Assembly (NCBI GenBank): GCA_907163345.1
Contig: CAJQUN010000488.1
Location: 15,001 to 79,000, forward strand
DNA from: Haberlea rhodopensis
Lineage: Eukaryota > Streptophyta > Magnoliopsida > Lamiales > Gesneriaceae
DNA: 64,000 nt
Reading direction: 5' to 3'
The position numbers and the translations under genes are program-made. The notes under the pieces are model-generated. The model saw only the letters and a list, made by a program, of their open reading frames with translations, did not search any database and had not been told where the DNA came from. Shown here piece after piece: positions 20,568 through 31,886 of the stretch. Within the stretch, counting starts at the first letter, position 1. Each line of letters begins with the position of its first letter.

Positions 20568-23103
20568 GACATTGGCAAAAGGTGAAGTTGATCTCCGAGT
20601 TGGAAATAGAGCAAGAGTTGCTGCATTAGCTATAGGAGATTATCATTTAGCTTTACCTTCTGGTTTATCACTGATTTTAAAAGACTGTTATTTTGTGCCT
20701 TCAATTACTAAAAACATTATTTCTATTTCTTGTTTAGACAAGTATGGTTTTTCATTTATAATAAAGGACAATTGTTGTTCTATTTATTTAAATGATATGT
20801 TTTATGCTAGTGCACAAATGGTGAATGGTCTTTATGTATTAAATCTTGATATGCCTATCTATAACATAAATACTAAAAGGATTAAAAATAATGATTGTAA
20901 TTCGACTTATCTCTGGCACTGTCGCTTGGGCCACATAAACGAGAACCGCATATCTAAACTTCATAAGGATGGAGTATTAGATTCATTTGATCTTGAATCA
21001 TATGAAACATGCGAATCTTGTTTAATGGGCAAGATGACTAAAGCCCCTTTCAAGGGACATGTTGAAAGGGCAAATGTTTTATTGGGTCTAATACATAGTG
21101 ATGTATGTGGACCAATAAGTACACAAGCTAGAGGTGGTTTTCAATACTTCGTTACATTTACTGATGACCTCAGTAGATATGGGTATGTGTACCTAATGAA
21201 ACATAAGCATGAAACCTTTGAAAAGTTCAAAGATTTCAAGAATGAAGTACAAAACCAACTTGGCAAAAGTATCAAAATCCTTCGATCAGATCGAGGAGGA
21301 GAATACTTAAGCCAAGAGTTTCATGACTATCTAAAGGAGTGTGGGATAGTCCCACAACTCACTCCTCCGTATACTCCACAATGGAATGGTGTATCCGAGA
21401 GGAGAAATCGAACCTTGTTAGACATGGTTAGATCAATGATGAGTCATGCAGATCTTCCGATATCATTTTGGGGACACGCTCTAGAAACAACAATTTTCTT
21501 ACTGAACCGTGTTCCATCTAAATCAGTGGAAAAGACACCATATGAGATATGGACTGGGAAGCGTCCTAGTATGTCTTTTATGAAGATTTGGGGTTGTGAG
21601 GCTTTCGTTAGACGTCACGCCACTAACAAACTTGGACCCAAATCTGATAAGTGTTTATTTGTGGGGTATCCTAAGGAAACGAAAGGGTACTATTTCTATT
21701 ATCCCACCGAGAACAAAGTAGTTGTTGCTCGGACTGGTATATTTCTTGAAAGAGAATTTATTTCTAGAAAAACCAGTGGGAGAAAAATAGAACTTAGTGA
21801 AGTTCAACCACAAGAAAACACTGAACCTGAAATTGAGATGGAAACAGAGCAGGCACCACAAGCTGTTGTGGAAGAAGCACCTGCTCAAGAGACACAAGCC
21901 CAACGTAGGTCTGTAAGAGAACACCGGGAGCCACAGAGATATGGATTTCTTGTGACTCAACAAGGTGACTTACTACTTATTGATGAGGATGAGCCGTCAT
22001 CTTATCAACAAGCTATAATGGGTAATGATTCTGAGAAATGGCAAGAGGCCATGAAATCTGAGATGGAATCCATGTATGCAAACCAAGTATGGACTCTGGT
22101 TGATCCACCTGAAGGGGTACGACCCATAGGGTGCAAATGGATTTTCAAGAAAAAGACCGATATGGATGGTAACGTACAAACCTATAAAGGTCGGCTGGTT
22201 GCAAAAGGATTCAAACAAATTCATGGTATTGACTATGATGAAACCTTTTCACCAGTGGCCATGGTTAAATCCATAAGGATCTTACTTGCAATAGCTGCAT
22301 TTCATGATTATGAAATCTGGCAGATGGATGTCAAAACAGCTTTCCTTAATGGAAATCTGCTCGAGGATGTGTACATGACACAGCCCGAGGGTTTTGTCGA
22401 TCCAAAGGATGCTGGAAAGATATGCAAGCTACAACGATCCATTTATGGATTGAAGCAAGCTTCTCGGAGTTGGAATCTTCGTTTTGATGATGCAATCAAA
22501 GAGTTTGGTTTTATCAAAAATGAAGATGAACCTTGTGTCTACAAGAAGGTCAGTGGGAGCGTAATCATTTTCCTAGTGTTGTATGTAGATGACATACTTC
22601 TTATTGGAAATGATATCCCTGCCTTGCAATCTGTAAAGATTTGGCTAGGGAACTGCTTTTCGATGAAAGACTTAGGAGAAGCCACCTATGTATTAGGAAT
22701 CAAGATCTATAGAGATAGATCGAGAAGGCTTCTTGGTCTAAGTCAAAGTACATACATAGACAAAGTGCTTAAAAGGTTTAGCATGCAAGAATCCAAGAAA
22801 GGATTCGTGCCTATGACACATGGTATTTATCTCTCGAAGGAACAGTGTCCTTCAACACCAGATGAGAGACAACGCATGAGTAAGATTCCATACGCATCAG
22901 CTATTGGATCTACCATGTATGCCATGATATGTACTCGTCCCGATGTATCGTATGCTTTGAGCATGACGAGCAGATATCAAGTTGATCCAGGTGAAGGTCA
23001 CTGGATTGCTGTCAAGAACATCCTGAAGTACTTGAGAAGGACTAAGGATACATTCTTGATTTATGGAGGTGAGGAAGAGCTCAATGTAATGGGTTACATT
23101 TGA
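20446..23103 (+). pseudogene. Copia pol: protease, integrase, RT, start of RNase H
   Basis: The frame is open for about 885 codons and has no start of its own. Protease has the active-site string LDTGCGSH near residue 22. The GAG-preintegrase zinc site follows (H..H in WHCRLGHI, then CESC). The integrase core has HSDVCGP, RSDRGGEY and the E in GVSERRNR. RT begins at WIFKKKTD and carries YVDDILL. RNase H begins at SAIGSTMYAM and the frame stops at 23103. A one-base insertion of T near 23098 (GGTTACATTTGATG) causes this stop. Confidence 0.93.
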
Positions 23104-23572
23104 TGCAAGCTTCCAAACCGGCAAAGATGATTTTTGATCGCAATCTGGATATGTGTATTGCCTGAATGGAGGTGCTGTGAGCTAGAAGAGTTCAAAGCAA
23201 GAAACAGTAGCCGATTCTACAACGGAAGCTGAGTATATTGCTGCCTCGGATGCAGCAAAGGAAGCTGTTTGGATGAGGAAGTTCATTTCTGAACTTGGAG
23301 TGGTGCCTAGCATTAAAGATCCGATAGAACTCTATTGTGACAACAATGGAGCGATCGCATTGGCTAAGGAACCAAGATCTCACCAAAGATCCAAGCACAT
23401 ACTTAGGCGTTTCCATTTCATTCGAGAAATCGTTGAAAGGGGAGATGTTAAAATATGCAAAGTACCAACAGATGATAATGTATCTGACCCATTGACGAAG
23501 CCACTGTCACAGCAGAAGCATGATCGTCATACTAGATCTCTAGGCATTAGGTATATGTCTGAGTGGTCTTAG
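23104..23572 (+). pseudogene. Copia RNase H C-terminal remnant
   Basis: After the frameshift, the downstream frame still encodes the rest of RNase H. The first part has two in-frame stops, at about 23130 (CGA to TGA context) and 23184 (TGG to TAG context); both look like C-to-T type transitions. From 23190 the frame is clean, with STTEAEYIAAS, LYCDNNGAIAL and the C-terminal DPLTKPL motif. It ends at 23572 just before the polypurine tract. Confidence 0.88.
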
Positions 23573-23587
23573 TGCAAGTGGGAGATT
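23573..23587 (+). promoter_or_regulatory. Copia polypurine tract
   Basis: The bases AAGTGGGAGATT lie immediately upstream of the right LTR, in the expected place for the plus-strand primer. Confidence 0.88.
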
Positions 23588-25080
23588 TGTTGGGATATGC
23601 CCTAAGACAAGTCATTAGATGATTGTTTAAGACATACAATGTTTATGGATTTATGAATGGCAATTCATTATTATATATTATTCTTTTAACTGTGCATTGT
23701 GAATTAATATATATGTTAATGTCCTTAGAATAATATTGTATTATTCTTAAAGATGTCCCTAGTCAAGTATTATCATGAATAGGGATAATGATAATACGTA
23801 GAGACTAGTATATGTTGATCGATGAATTGTTCATTGATATGAGATATCAAATCAACATATGGGTACATGTTAGAGAACGATGTACTGGACAGACCCACCA
23901 TGAGAATGCAACATGGATAGTTATATGATCGTCATATGCAATTCTCATAGTGATAATAATGTATACAATCCTTACGACTTGTGATCATCAGAGATCCCAA
24001 CATAAGGAGTTATGTATCTTGATATCGTCAAACGTTACCCGTAACAGGGTATACTATAAAGGCGACTATTGGATACACTACGAATTATGTAGAGGGATGT
24101 TGACTGATCGAGATAGGATTTGTCCCTCCTATATAACAGGAGATGTGTTTGGCCCTTGATCAAGTGAGAACTAAAATGCATGGCCATGCTCGAATGAGTC
24201 GATATGAGATATCGAGCTTATTCGTTTATTCTAGTTCTACTTGGGGATCAAGAAATAAAGATTGGATATACGAGTATGACTTTCCATGACTCGTGTTCAA
24301 TCTAAACACAAAGGACAAAGGGATTAAGTTACATGGTTAATATTATCACAAGTTCTAAAGGTTATGTCGAGTCATTGACATTCTCGTAATTTGGGTAGCA
24401 TCGATGTGTTGCTAGATACCGCTCAATGCTTGCGACATAAAATGAGATTTTATGTCACTGCCAACATTACGAGATCCTATCGGGTCGCACAAAAGATTAA
24501 ATCGAGAAGGGAAATTAAATTCATGGGATGAATTAAATAATTAAGAGGAGTCTTAATTAATAATCATAAGGATTAATTAAATCATGGGCTTAAGCCCATA
24601 AAGCTTTGAGAAAGCCTTTAATTAATTATATAAAAGTGATTACAAGGTGTTTAATTGTAAGACACAATTCATAACATAAAACCTAGCACACAAGAATCAC
24701 TCTCGGCCGCCACCACCATCTTGAGCTCTCGGCCACCAATAGCCGTGTGGTTCTAGAGTGAGTTTGTGCCAATTTGATTGTGAATCAAAGTGTGGTTTTT
24801 GGTTCCGGTTTAATATCTTGTCTAGCAACTTGATATTAAACTATCCCTTCACTCGATTTGATCGTGTGGATACCGTTGAGGCAAAACCAATCGAGTTTTG
24901 CTTAGTGACTCGGAGAAGGCGTAGGACGTGGTGCAGCTCCGTGGATTCGGCTTCAAACACGCTACAAGGGTAAGACACTTGTAATTCTCTAATCCGATAT
25001 GAATCCCTATGTATAGATCGCTGGTTTGTAATCCCAAAATTTTTATTCCGCTGCGTTGTATGCTCATGGGGTTACTTACA
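23588..25080 (+). repeat. Copia LTR, right
   Basis: This 1493-bp LTR differs from the left copy by about eight substitutions and small indels, for example near 23987, 24046, 24281 and 24379. It is followed by the TSD AGTTC at 25081-25085. Confidence 0.95.
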
Positions 25081-25085
25081 AGTTC
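25081..25085 (+). repeat. Copia target-site duplication, right (AGTTC)
   Basis: This is the second copy of AGTTC; the Gypsy protease sequence continues directly after it. Confidence 0.93.
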
Positions 25086-25562
25086 TTTACTCTTTCCAAA
25101 CGTGTCCACGGCATAAATAAGATAGCCTGTGTGTCCACGCTCCAACAGCTGAGACATCTTGATCGCTGAAATCAACGGAATCTTCGCACGAGACCCGTTG
25201 CCATAGAAAGTCCACTGACTGCCCAACTCAGGTCTGAACTTCACTGTCCTCTGTCGGCAATCTACCACTGCTTGATATCTGTTCAGAACATCAATACCCA
25301 AGATGCAGTCGAAGTCTGACATCCCCAGTACAATCAAATCTGATCTCAACTCGTTGCCCTCAAAATAAATGAGGCTATCTGCCAAGAACTGATCAGCAAC
25401 GACGTTTCTTCCAGTGGGTGTCGAGACCAAAAGAGGCGTGGGCAAAGGAGACGTGCGCATATGGTGTCTCTCTACGAATCCCACAGACACAAAGGAATGG
25501 GAGGCACATGTATCTATCAAAACAAAAGCAGGGTACGTAAATAAATGACACTGTACCGGCAA
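25086..25562 (-). pseudogene. Gypsy aspartic protease region
   Basis: The minus-strand frame encodes a retroviral-type aspartic protease: AFVLIDTCASHSF, then LIVLGMSDFDCILGIDVL. The expected active-site triad D-T-G reads D-T-C here, a change likely to inactivate it. The frame runs on to the Copia insertion at 25080 and is separated from gag by a stop and a frame change at about 25560. It should release gag and pol products in the virus-like particle. Confidence 0.88.
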
Positions 25563-26674
25563 TCACCTCCTCTGGGCTGCCTGGGCCTGCTCCCTGGTCA
25601 GTGAATATACCTGCCCCTGGGGTGGTCCTACTGTCTGACCTCCCGATGGTCGAGGCCCAAACTGCTGCCTCTGCTGCACTATCCGGTCATCAAACTCGGC
25701 CTGTTGCCCTGATACTCTGACTGTCCTCCCCGAGTGGGGCAATACCGAGCAATGTGGCCCATCTTGCCACAGATATAGCATGCAGGACACTTGTTCGACG
25801 AATGTGGCCCTCCACAATTGTTGCACCTCGGCTCTCCCGGCCTATCCCCTTGTGAAGATCCTCTATTTGCGGACCAATTACCCTTCTTGCCATCCTGTTT
25901 CTGGCCAAAGTGTTTCTTTCCGCCATACCGCGAAGATGAAGAGGCACCACGGGGCTTAAATGGCTCGCCCCGGGGTCTCAAACTGTCACTAGTCTGCCTC
26001 TGTGGCGGTACCGGTGGTGGCATAGCGTAAGCTCCCACTCCTAGCTCAGCAAGCTCCGCTCTTGTGAGAGCATCATCAAAAGAAGTTGGGTTATTAGTGA
26101 TAACCCGGTCATAGAGCTCCGGTCGCAATCCCTTCATAAAGTTTCTCATCTTAGCGTGTCCACTGGTGGCAATGTGGGGGACGTACCTCAGCAATGAAGA
26201 GTACCGTGTGGCATAGTCTGCCACCGTCATGTTCCCCTGCCTCAGACTTGTAAATTCATCCTCCTTTGTCTGTCTTGCTACCGTGGAGAAGTACCGATTC
26301 AGAAACCTAGTCCTGAAGAGAGTCCAGTCGATCACAGCACCCAGTGCTCTCATTTCCATCACTGTGCTCCTCCACCACATCAGAGGTTTCTTGGCTAATT
26401 GAAACTCCGCTAGCCTCAGCCAAGCTGTCACAGCACAAGGAGCCGATACGAAGATCTGCTCAAGTCTTTCCAACCACTCTTCAGCCTCTTCTCCGGACTC
26501 TGTCCCCTCAAACCGGGGCGGATGATAAGAGAGAAATTGTGTCAAGCTAATCTCACCCGGTAGCAGCAACTGAACCACTGGTTCCATTCCTACAGCCGGT
26601 GGAGGTAGAGGGTTTGTCTGTCCAATACTAGCATTCATGCTCCCCATATCACCGACTTCCTCATTAGCAGCCAT
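25563..26674 (-). pseudogene. Gypsy gag (retrotrans_gag and CCHC), frameshifted
   Basis: The first in-frame ATG on the minus strand is at 26674 (MAANEEVGD). The retrotrans_gag domain is clear (FLSYHPPRFEGTESGEEAEEWL, then the FTSLRQGNMTVADY region). A knuckle CYICGKMGHIARYC and an additional C-N-N-C motif follow. The first frame ends at 25679; a one-base shift between about 25740 and 25690 moves the Gln-rich linker into a second frame that stops at 25563, just before protease. An intact relative would read gag and protease together. Confidence 0.9.
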
Positions 26675-26883
26675 GCTGTAACACAAATGTTAACAACAAT
26701 TCCAAAGCAATACATGTTATACCGTTAGATAACAGGAGTGATATAAGCATGTTAGTATAACAAGATATACAAAATATGCACCACATGCATAAACATGCTC
26801 TAAATGTAAGCACCTAGCCTATCATGCTAAGGCTACCCTTCACTCGTTCCCGGGTTCTCTAACCACTGCTCTGATACCACTAA
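26675..26883 (-). promoter_or_regulatory. Gypsy leader and primer binding site
   Basis: In minus sense the LTR is followed after TTAG by TGGTATCAGAGC (+ strand 26869-26880), the iMet primer site. About 200 bp of leader then precede the gag ATG at 26674. Confidence 0.88.
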
Positions 26884-28942
26884 TGTAAGGACCCTAATCC
26901 TTAAGTGCGGAAATAAGGCATAATAGAGCTAATATAATGATCAGAGTGAGAAAAGAACATGTTGAGTCTATGAGCTTAAGCATTACATGCCATAATAATA
27001 AGGACTTCCAAAAAGAATGGATTAATTACATTCCTCATCAATGAATGCTATCAACTAGTTTTACACTACTCCTAGAGTAGACACTAGACAAAATAATCCT
27101 GTCCTTTAATCCTCAAAAGAATGCTTCACAAGCTCACCACCTCAACCCGTTCAAAGCTTGCTATCATGCCAAAAAGGTACCTACAAGGACAACCCCCAAA
27201 CATGAGCAATAATAATCATTCATATTCAACACAATATGAAGATAAAGCGTAAATGCATAATCAATATAAAACACTTCCTGTTTTCCATGCACTTCAACGC
27301 TTCCCATTTGGTTGTCCCTGTACCATTACTCATGAGTATAATCAACAGATTATTTTTAATGGCCAAAACATGTCATGACATCATATATCATTTCATCAAT
27401 ATACCAAATACTGATCCTCAATCCCTGGTCTGTCCATCACAATGTATTTTAATGCCCCTCGCTTATTTACATATAGACGGCATAGGATAACCTCGCTTCA
27501 ATGGACTGCGGGACTCCCACCCCTCGCCTCTCATTGAGCGGCAAATACCCTTTCCTCGTCCTATATGATAACCACGCTCAAATGTGACATGCGGCGCTCC
27601 CACCCCTCGCTTCACATTTAGCGGAACCAAACCAAATAGCGGCAAGCATTAAAATCATCAAGGGATGACCACGACTCATGGGATGTGCACCAATAAGCAT
27701 ATGCATCTATAAACATCATGCATAACATGTATTTGCATCCACTGTGCAATACCACATATATACTTGCATCCACAATGCATAAACAATAAGTATATAAGAT
27801 ACATGTACCGTTGGGGTGCCCGTACGTCCACTACGTACCTTTCCAAAATGTAGGGTATGGTAGGACTTCAATGCCTTGGCTGTGTTGCCACCTGGGATGG
27901 TTCTACACATTCACATAAACCAATATTAGAACCCAATAGTCCAATACCAAAAAATCCCACAAAAAATCCAAAAATACAAAATTTTGGCCTTCGCGATCGA
28001 TCGCCCATCACGGCGATCGATCGCCAAACCCTACTGCCCGAGTACCAAATTTTTGCACCCTTCGGCGATCGATCGCCACCCCTGGCGCGATCGATCGCCA
28101 GACCCGCCGATCGATCGCCCAAGAGTGGCGATCGATAGCCAAAGGCTTGAAAAGCTTACTGCCTGGGCGCGATCGATCGCCTGGAATGGGCGATCGATCG
28201 CCAACCCCTGTAACCCGAAAATCCCCCATTTTTGTACCTCAAAACCATTCCAACCCATTCCAACACTTAACCAACCAATCAACAACATAAATATCAACAT
28301 AAACCACCAAAATACACTTCAAAACAAGTATAAATCTAACCCTTAACCAAAACCACAACAACCCACACAAACCCATTTCAAAATCATTAAAAACCCTTCC
28401 AAAACTAACCCAAACACAATAAAAATGATAATGAGGCATCCATACCTCTTGGGGACCTCAAATCACCCAATAATCTTCACAAATCAAGACTTTTGGAAGG
28501 TTTTCTCTTCAACCCTAAGCTCAAGCTCGAAAATGGAAGAAGGGAAAGGGTTTGTGGGTTTTGATTTGGTAAAGTGAAAGTGATTTGGTAAAGTGGGGTT
28601 GGGGATAAAAGGGGATTGGGTTAATTTAATTAAAAGCATACCAAAATAATTCCATGGTGTATAAAACACCCCAATATGATATTTTTCAAAGCATTTACTC
28701 ATAATGCACCAAATATCAATTAAATACATGATTTCTAATCAATTGCTACCAATGGCAAATAAATCATGCTTCCAATAATATTTACCCGACATGCACCACA
28801 TGCACCCTGAAATGCAACCCCGGGTCACCCTATCCACATGACCATGCATTTCCACATAAGGTAAATAAATTCCAACACATAATTAATCATAATAAACACA
28901 ATTAATGCACTAAATGCAATTAACCATTTCAGGGATATCACA
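26884..28942 (-). repeat. Gypsy LTR, right copy (5' LTR, 2059 bp)
   Basis: It starts TGTAAGGACC on + and ends GATATCACA, giving the canonical TG..CA ends. It carries the same palindrome cluster at 27993-28204 as the left copy. It abuts LINE sequence (AAATCTGATT) cleanly at 28943. Confidence 0.94.
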
Positions 28943-31443
28943 AAATCTGATTTCTCCATCTCAAAGTGGTTTTGTTCGTGGTAGAGTTATTTCGGATAAC
29001 ATATTACTAGCTCAGGAGCTTGTTCATAGGATTAACGTTCCTGTGCGTGGGGGAAATATGATTCTTAAACTTGATATGGCTAAAGCCTATGATCGAGTTA
29101 GTTGGGATTTTCTGGAAAAAATTCTGTTGGCATTTGGTTTTTCTTCTTCGGTTGCTGATATTTTTCATAGATGTATTTCTAATTGCTGGTTTTCAGTGAA
29201 TGTTAATGGAGTGGTTTCTGGTTTCTACAAGTCTAATCGTGGTCTTCGGCAGGGGGATCCTTTATCTCCATTATTATTCATTATTGCTGCAGAGTATTTA
29301 TCTCGAGGTTTGGACAGCGTGTTTCTTCAGCATCCCAGTATGGCATATTCGTCTGGTTGCTCCATTCGACTCAATCATTTAGCTTATGCCGATGATATTG
29401 TGATTTTTTCTAATGGATCTTTGTCTACGGTTAAGAAGATTAAATCTTTTCTTGAGCATTATGAAGCTTGTTCGGGTCAGCTTATGAACCACTTTAAGAG
29501 CAGCTTTTATTGTGCTTCTTCATGCACTAATCCTCGTTTGGCTCGTATTAGTGGTCTTACTGGATATTCTATTGGCTGCTTTCCAATGACTTACTTGGGT
29601 GCTCCTTTATTTGTTGGTAATTCGAAGACCATTTACTTTCAATCCTTGTTTCATAAAGCTCGGAATCGTCTTCAAGGATGGGAACTCTCTGTGTTATCTC
29701 CTGGTAGCAGAATGGTTTTAATTAAAAGTGTGTTGAGCTCTATGCCATTATATCTCTTCCAGGTCCTTCAACCGCAGGGGTTCTTTTGCACCAGTTGGAA
29801 ATGATTTGTGCTAGATTTTTATGGGGTTATAAGTCTTCCCGTAATAAGATTCATTGGGTTTCTTGGAAGGATATCTGCCTCCCTACTGCTGAAGATGGTC
29901 TCGGATTTAGAAGATTAAAGGAAGTTATGAAGGCTTTCTCTATAAAGCTTTCGGTTCGCTTTCGCTCCCAGGACTCTTTATGGGCGAAGTTTTTATATTC
30001 TAAATATTATGCTCAATCTTCTCCGGCGACTATTCCTCTCCGTGGTCATATCTCTCCTTCTTGGCGTAGACTGCTTCAAATTCGCTCAACTGCTGAACCA
30101 GGTATTGGTTGGTCTCTTGGTGCTGGTTCTGTTTCTTTCTGGTATGATTCTTGGATGTTGCAAGGGCCCTTAGCCTCGCTATGTCCTGTATCTGGTAATC
30201 CTTGTGTCTTTGTTAATGCTTTCTGGGAGAACTACTCGTGGGACGTTACTAGATTAATTCAAGTGGTTCAGGCTGATATTCTTGCATTGATTCTTCAAGT
30301 CCCTATTCGAGGTATTACCACTGATTTTTTGGTCTGGAAGCATAGTTCTAATGGCCTTTTCTCTACTAAATCCGCTTGGGAATTGGTCAGACAGCAGAAG
30401 CCTCAGCAACCATTTTTTATTCCATGCTGGAATAAAGCTTCGACTCCTACGATTTCTTTCTTTTGCTGGAGGTTCTTTCGTCGTAAGATTCCTCTTGATG
30501 ACGTGCTCAAGGGAAGAGTAGTTCTTTTAGCTTCTAAATGCCAATGTTGTCAGAAGGAAGAATCTCTGGATCATGTCTTCTTTTCGGGCCCCATCTCTTC
30601 GGTGGTGTGGCAACATTTTGGAAATATTTTGGTGTTTCTCATCCTTCTGATATTTATTCCTGGAAAATCGATGATAATTGGCGAGCCAAGGGTCATGTTC
30701 GTGAAATGATTCCTTTTCTCATCCTTTGGTTTTTATGGACTAGTCGTAATGACTCAAAACATAGAGGTATTCCCTCTTCTCCTCATCGTATTATTCAACA
30801 AGTGGTTCGTCATTTTGGTCTCTGTTTTTCGCTGCTTAAATATAAACATTGGATGGGTTGTTCTTTTGTGGCTAGACTTTGGCACATTCCTTGGTCATTT
30901 TCTCGTAAAGTTTTAGTCTCAATTGTTAAGTGGATTAAACCTCCGATTGGTTTTTTCAAATTAAACTCTGATGGATGCTCTCGTGGTGATCCGGGAGAAT
31001 CTTCGTTGGGTGGTGTCATTCGTGATCATGATGGTATTTTTCTAAGGGGTTATTTTGAGTATATTGGGGTTGGTAACAACTTGCAGGCTGAGTTGTTAGC
31101 CATTTTAAAAGGTATTGAGATTTGTGTTCAATTTAATTATTTTCCTCTTTGGATTGAGACGGACTCGGAAGTTGTGTTGAAGATCATTAACAATGGCTAT
31201 TCGAGTTGGGAGGTATCCAGCATTCTTAGTCAGATTAAAGTTTTCATGCTTGATTATTCAATATTTATTTCGCACATTGTGCGTGAAGGTAATACAGTTG
31301 CTGATTATATGGCTAATAAAGCTTTTGCTGATCGCGATTTTACTTTAGTTTCTGAGGATATGCTAGACTCTCAAATTCATGGTCTTTGTAATCTTGAACG
31401 TTTAAGTGTTCCTTATTTACGAGTAAAGTCTAAATTCTTGTAA
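28943..31443 (+). pseudogene. LINE ORF2 fragment of E3 (RT to RNase H)
   Basis: The fragment starts just before QSGFVRGRVISDN and retains the RT motifs LDMAKAYDR, GLRQGDPLSP and YADD. A one-base deletion near 29774 (shared with E4 and E5) shifts the frame after LFQVLQP. A second loss in a T run near 30630 shifts it again. zf-RVT cysteines and the RNase H residues (NSDG, AELLAI, ETDSE, NTVAD) can be read in the respective frames up to 31443. The endonuclease and N-terminal RT are missing. Confidence 0.9.
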
Positions 31444-31565
31444 CTTTCCTGAGAGGTCTTGGTTTAGTCCCCCTCTCATGTTTTAGTTTTTTATTATTTA
31501 TCTACGGGTAGGGGTCTGCCTAACCCCCCACCACGGCACTGGCGGCTTTATTAAAAAAAAAAAAA
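28943..31565 (+). mobile_element. LINE family A copy E3, 3' part
   Basis: LINE sequence resumes inside the RT domain and runs to poly(A) at 31553-31565. It is nearly identical to E4 and E5, including a shared one-base loss at CAACCGCAGGGG (about 29774). The Gypsy LTR terminus is intact at the junction, so this side looks like an original integration point. Confidence 0.9.
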
Positions 31566-31599
31566 CCCTAAACCCTAAACCCTAAACCCTAACCCCTAA
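31566..31599 (+). repeat. Telomere-like stub after E3
   Basis: Three CCCTAAA units plus CCCTAA and CCCCTAA. The same 34 bp recur at 37451-37484. Confidence 0.92.
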
Positions 31600-31886
31600 T
31601 CTTCCTGGGTACAATGTTTAATGCTTTTTTCGAAACTTGTCTAAGATTTGTTTTACTTTGCTGTTATTTTTTTAGTACTTTTATGAATATTTTATGTTTT
31701 TTTTTTCTCCTGCAAACTGACTTTTTTATAATTTATCCCCTAAACTAACAACGGATTTTTATCATTATTTTGTACTGTAGAAGAATCAGTTCATGTTATT
31801 TTTTTTATCTGAAGAAGTCGGCTTTTTTTTAATAATTAATTTTAACCATTTTATTTTAAAGAACTTAGCTTTTTTGGCTTTGAAAA
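31600..31886. repeat. Filler repeat copy 1, upstream of E4
   Basis: This 287-bp AT-rich, T-run-rich sequence (CTTCCTGGGTACAATG to GGCTTTGAAAA) recurs almost unchanged before E5 and E6. It has no coding capacity. It is either the 5' UTR of this subfamily or flanking DNA carried along in tandem duplication. Because E2 and E3 lack it, I favour the latter. Confidence 0.75.

Larger units (their letters stand above)
16402..25080 (+). mobile_element. Ty1/Copia retrotransposon nested in Gypsy pol
   Basis: This is an 8.68-kb element with 1492- and 1493-bp LTRs beginning TGTTGGG and ending TTACA. It has an iMet PBS, a 1.7-kb leader, gag, pol in GAG-preintegrase, integrase, RT, RNase H order, a polypurine tract and a 5-bp TSD. 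The LTRs differ at about eight sites by eye (about 0.5 percent), so insertion is recent and later than that of the Gypsy host. The coding region is nevertheless broken at two frameshifts and two stops. Confidence 0.96.
11233..28942 (-). mobile_element. Ty3/Gypsy chromovirus (Tekay-like), rearranged, with nested Copia
   Basis: The element lies on the minus strand: 5' LTR 26884-28942, PBS and leader, gag, protease, then RT-RNase H-integrase-chromodomain, polypurine tract, and LTR 11352-13412. A Copia element interrupts pol between protease and RT. Beyond the left LTR lies a second copy of the first about 120 bp of internal sequence, PBS included (11229-11351). That means this LTR was followed by another Gypsy unit that has since been mostly lost. 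The flanking 5-mers do not form a target-site duplication, in keeping with a rearranged left end. LTRs differ at roughly 15 places in 2.06 kb by eye. Confidence 0.9.
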
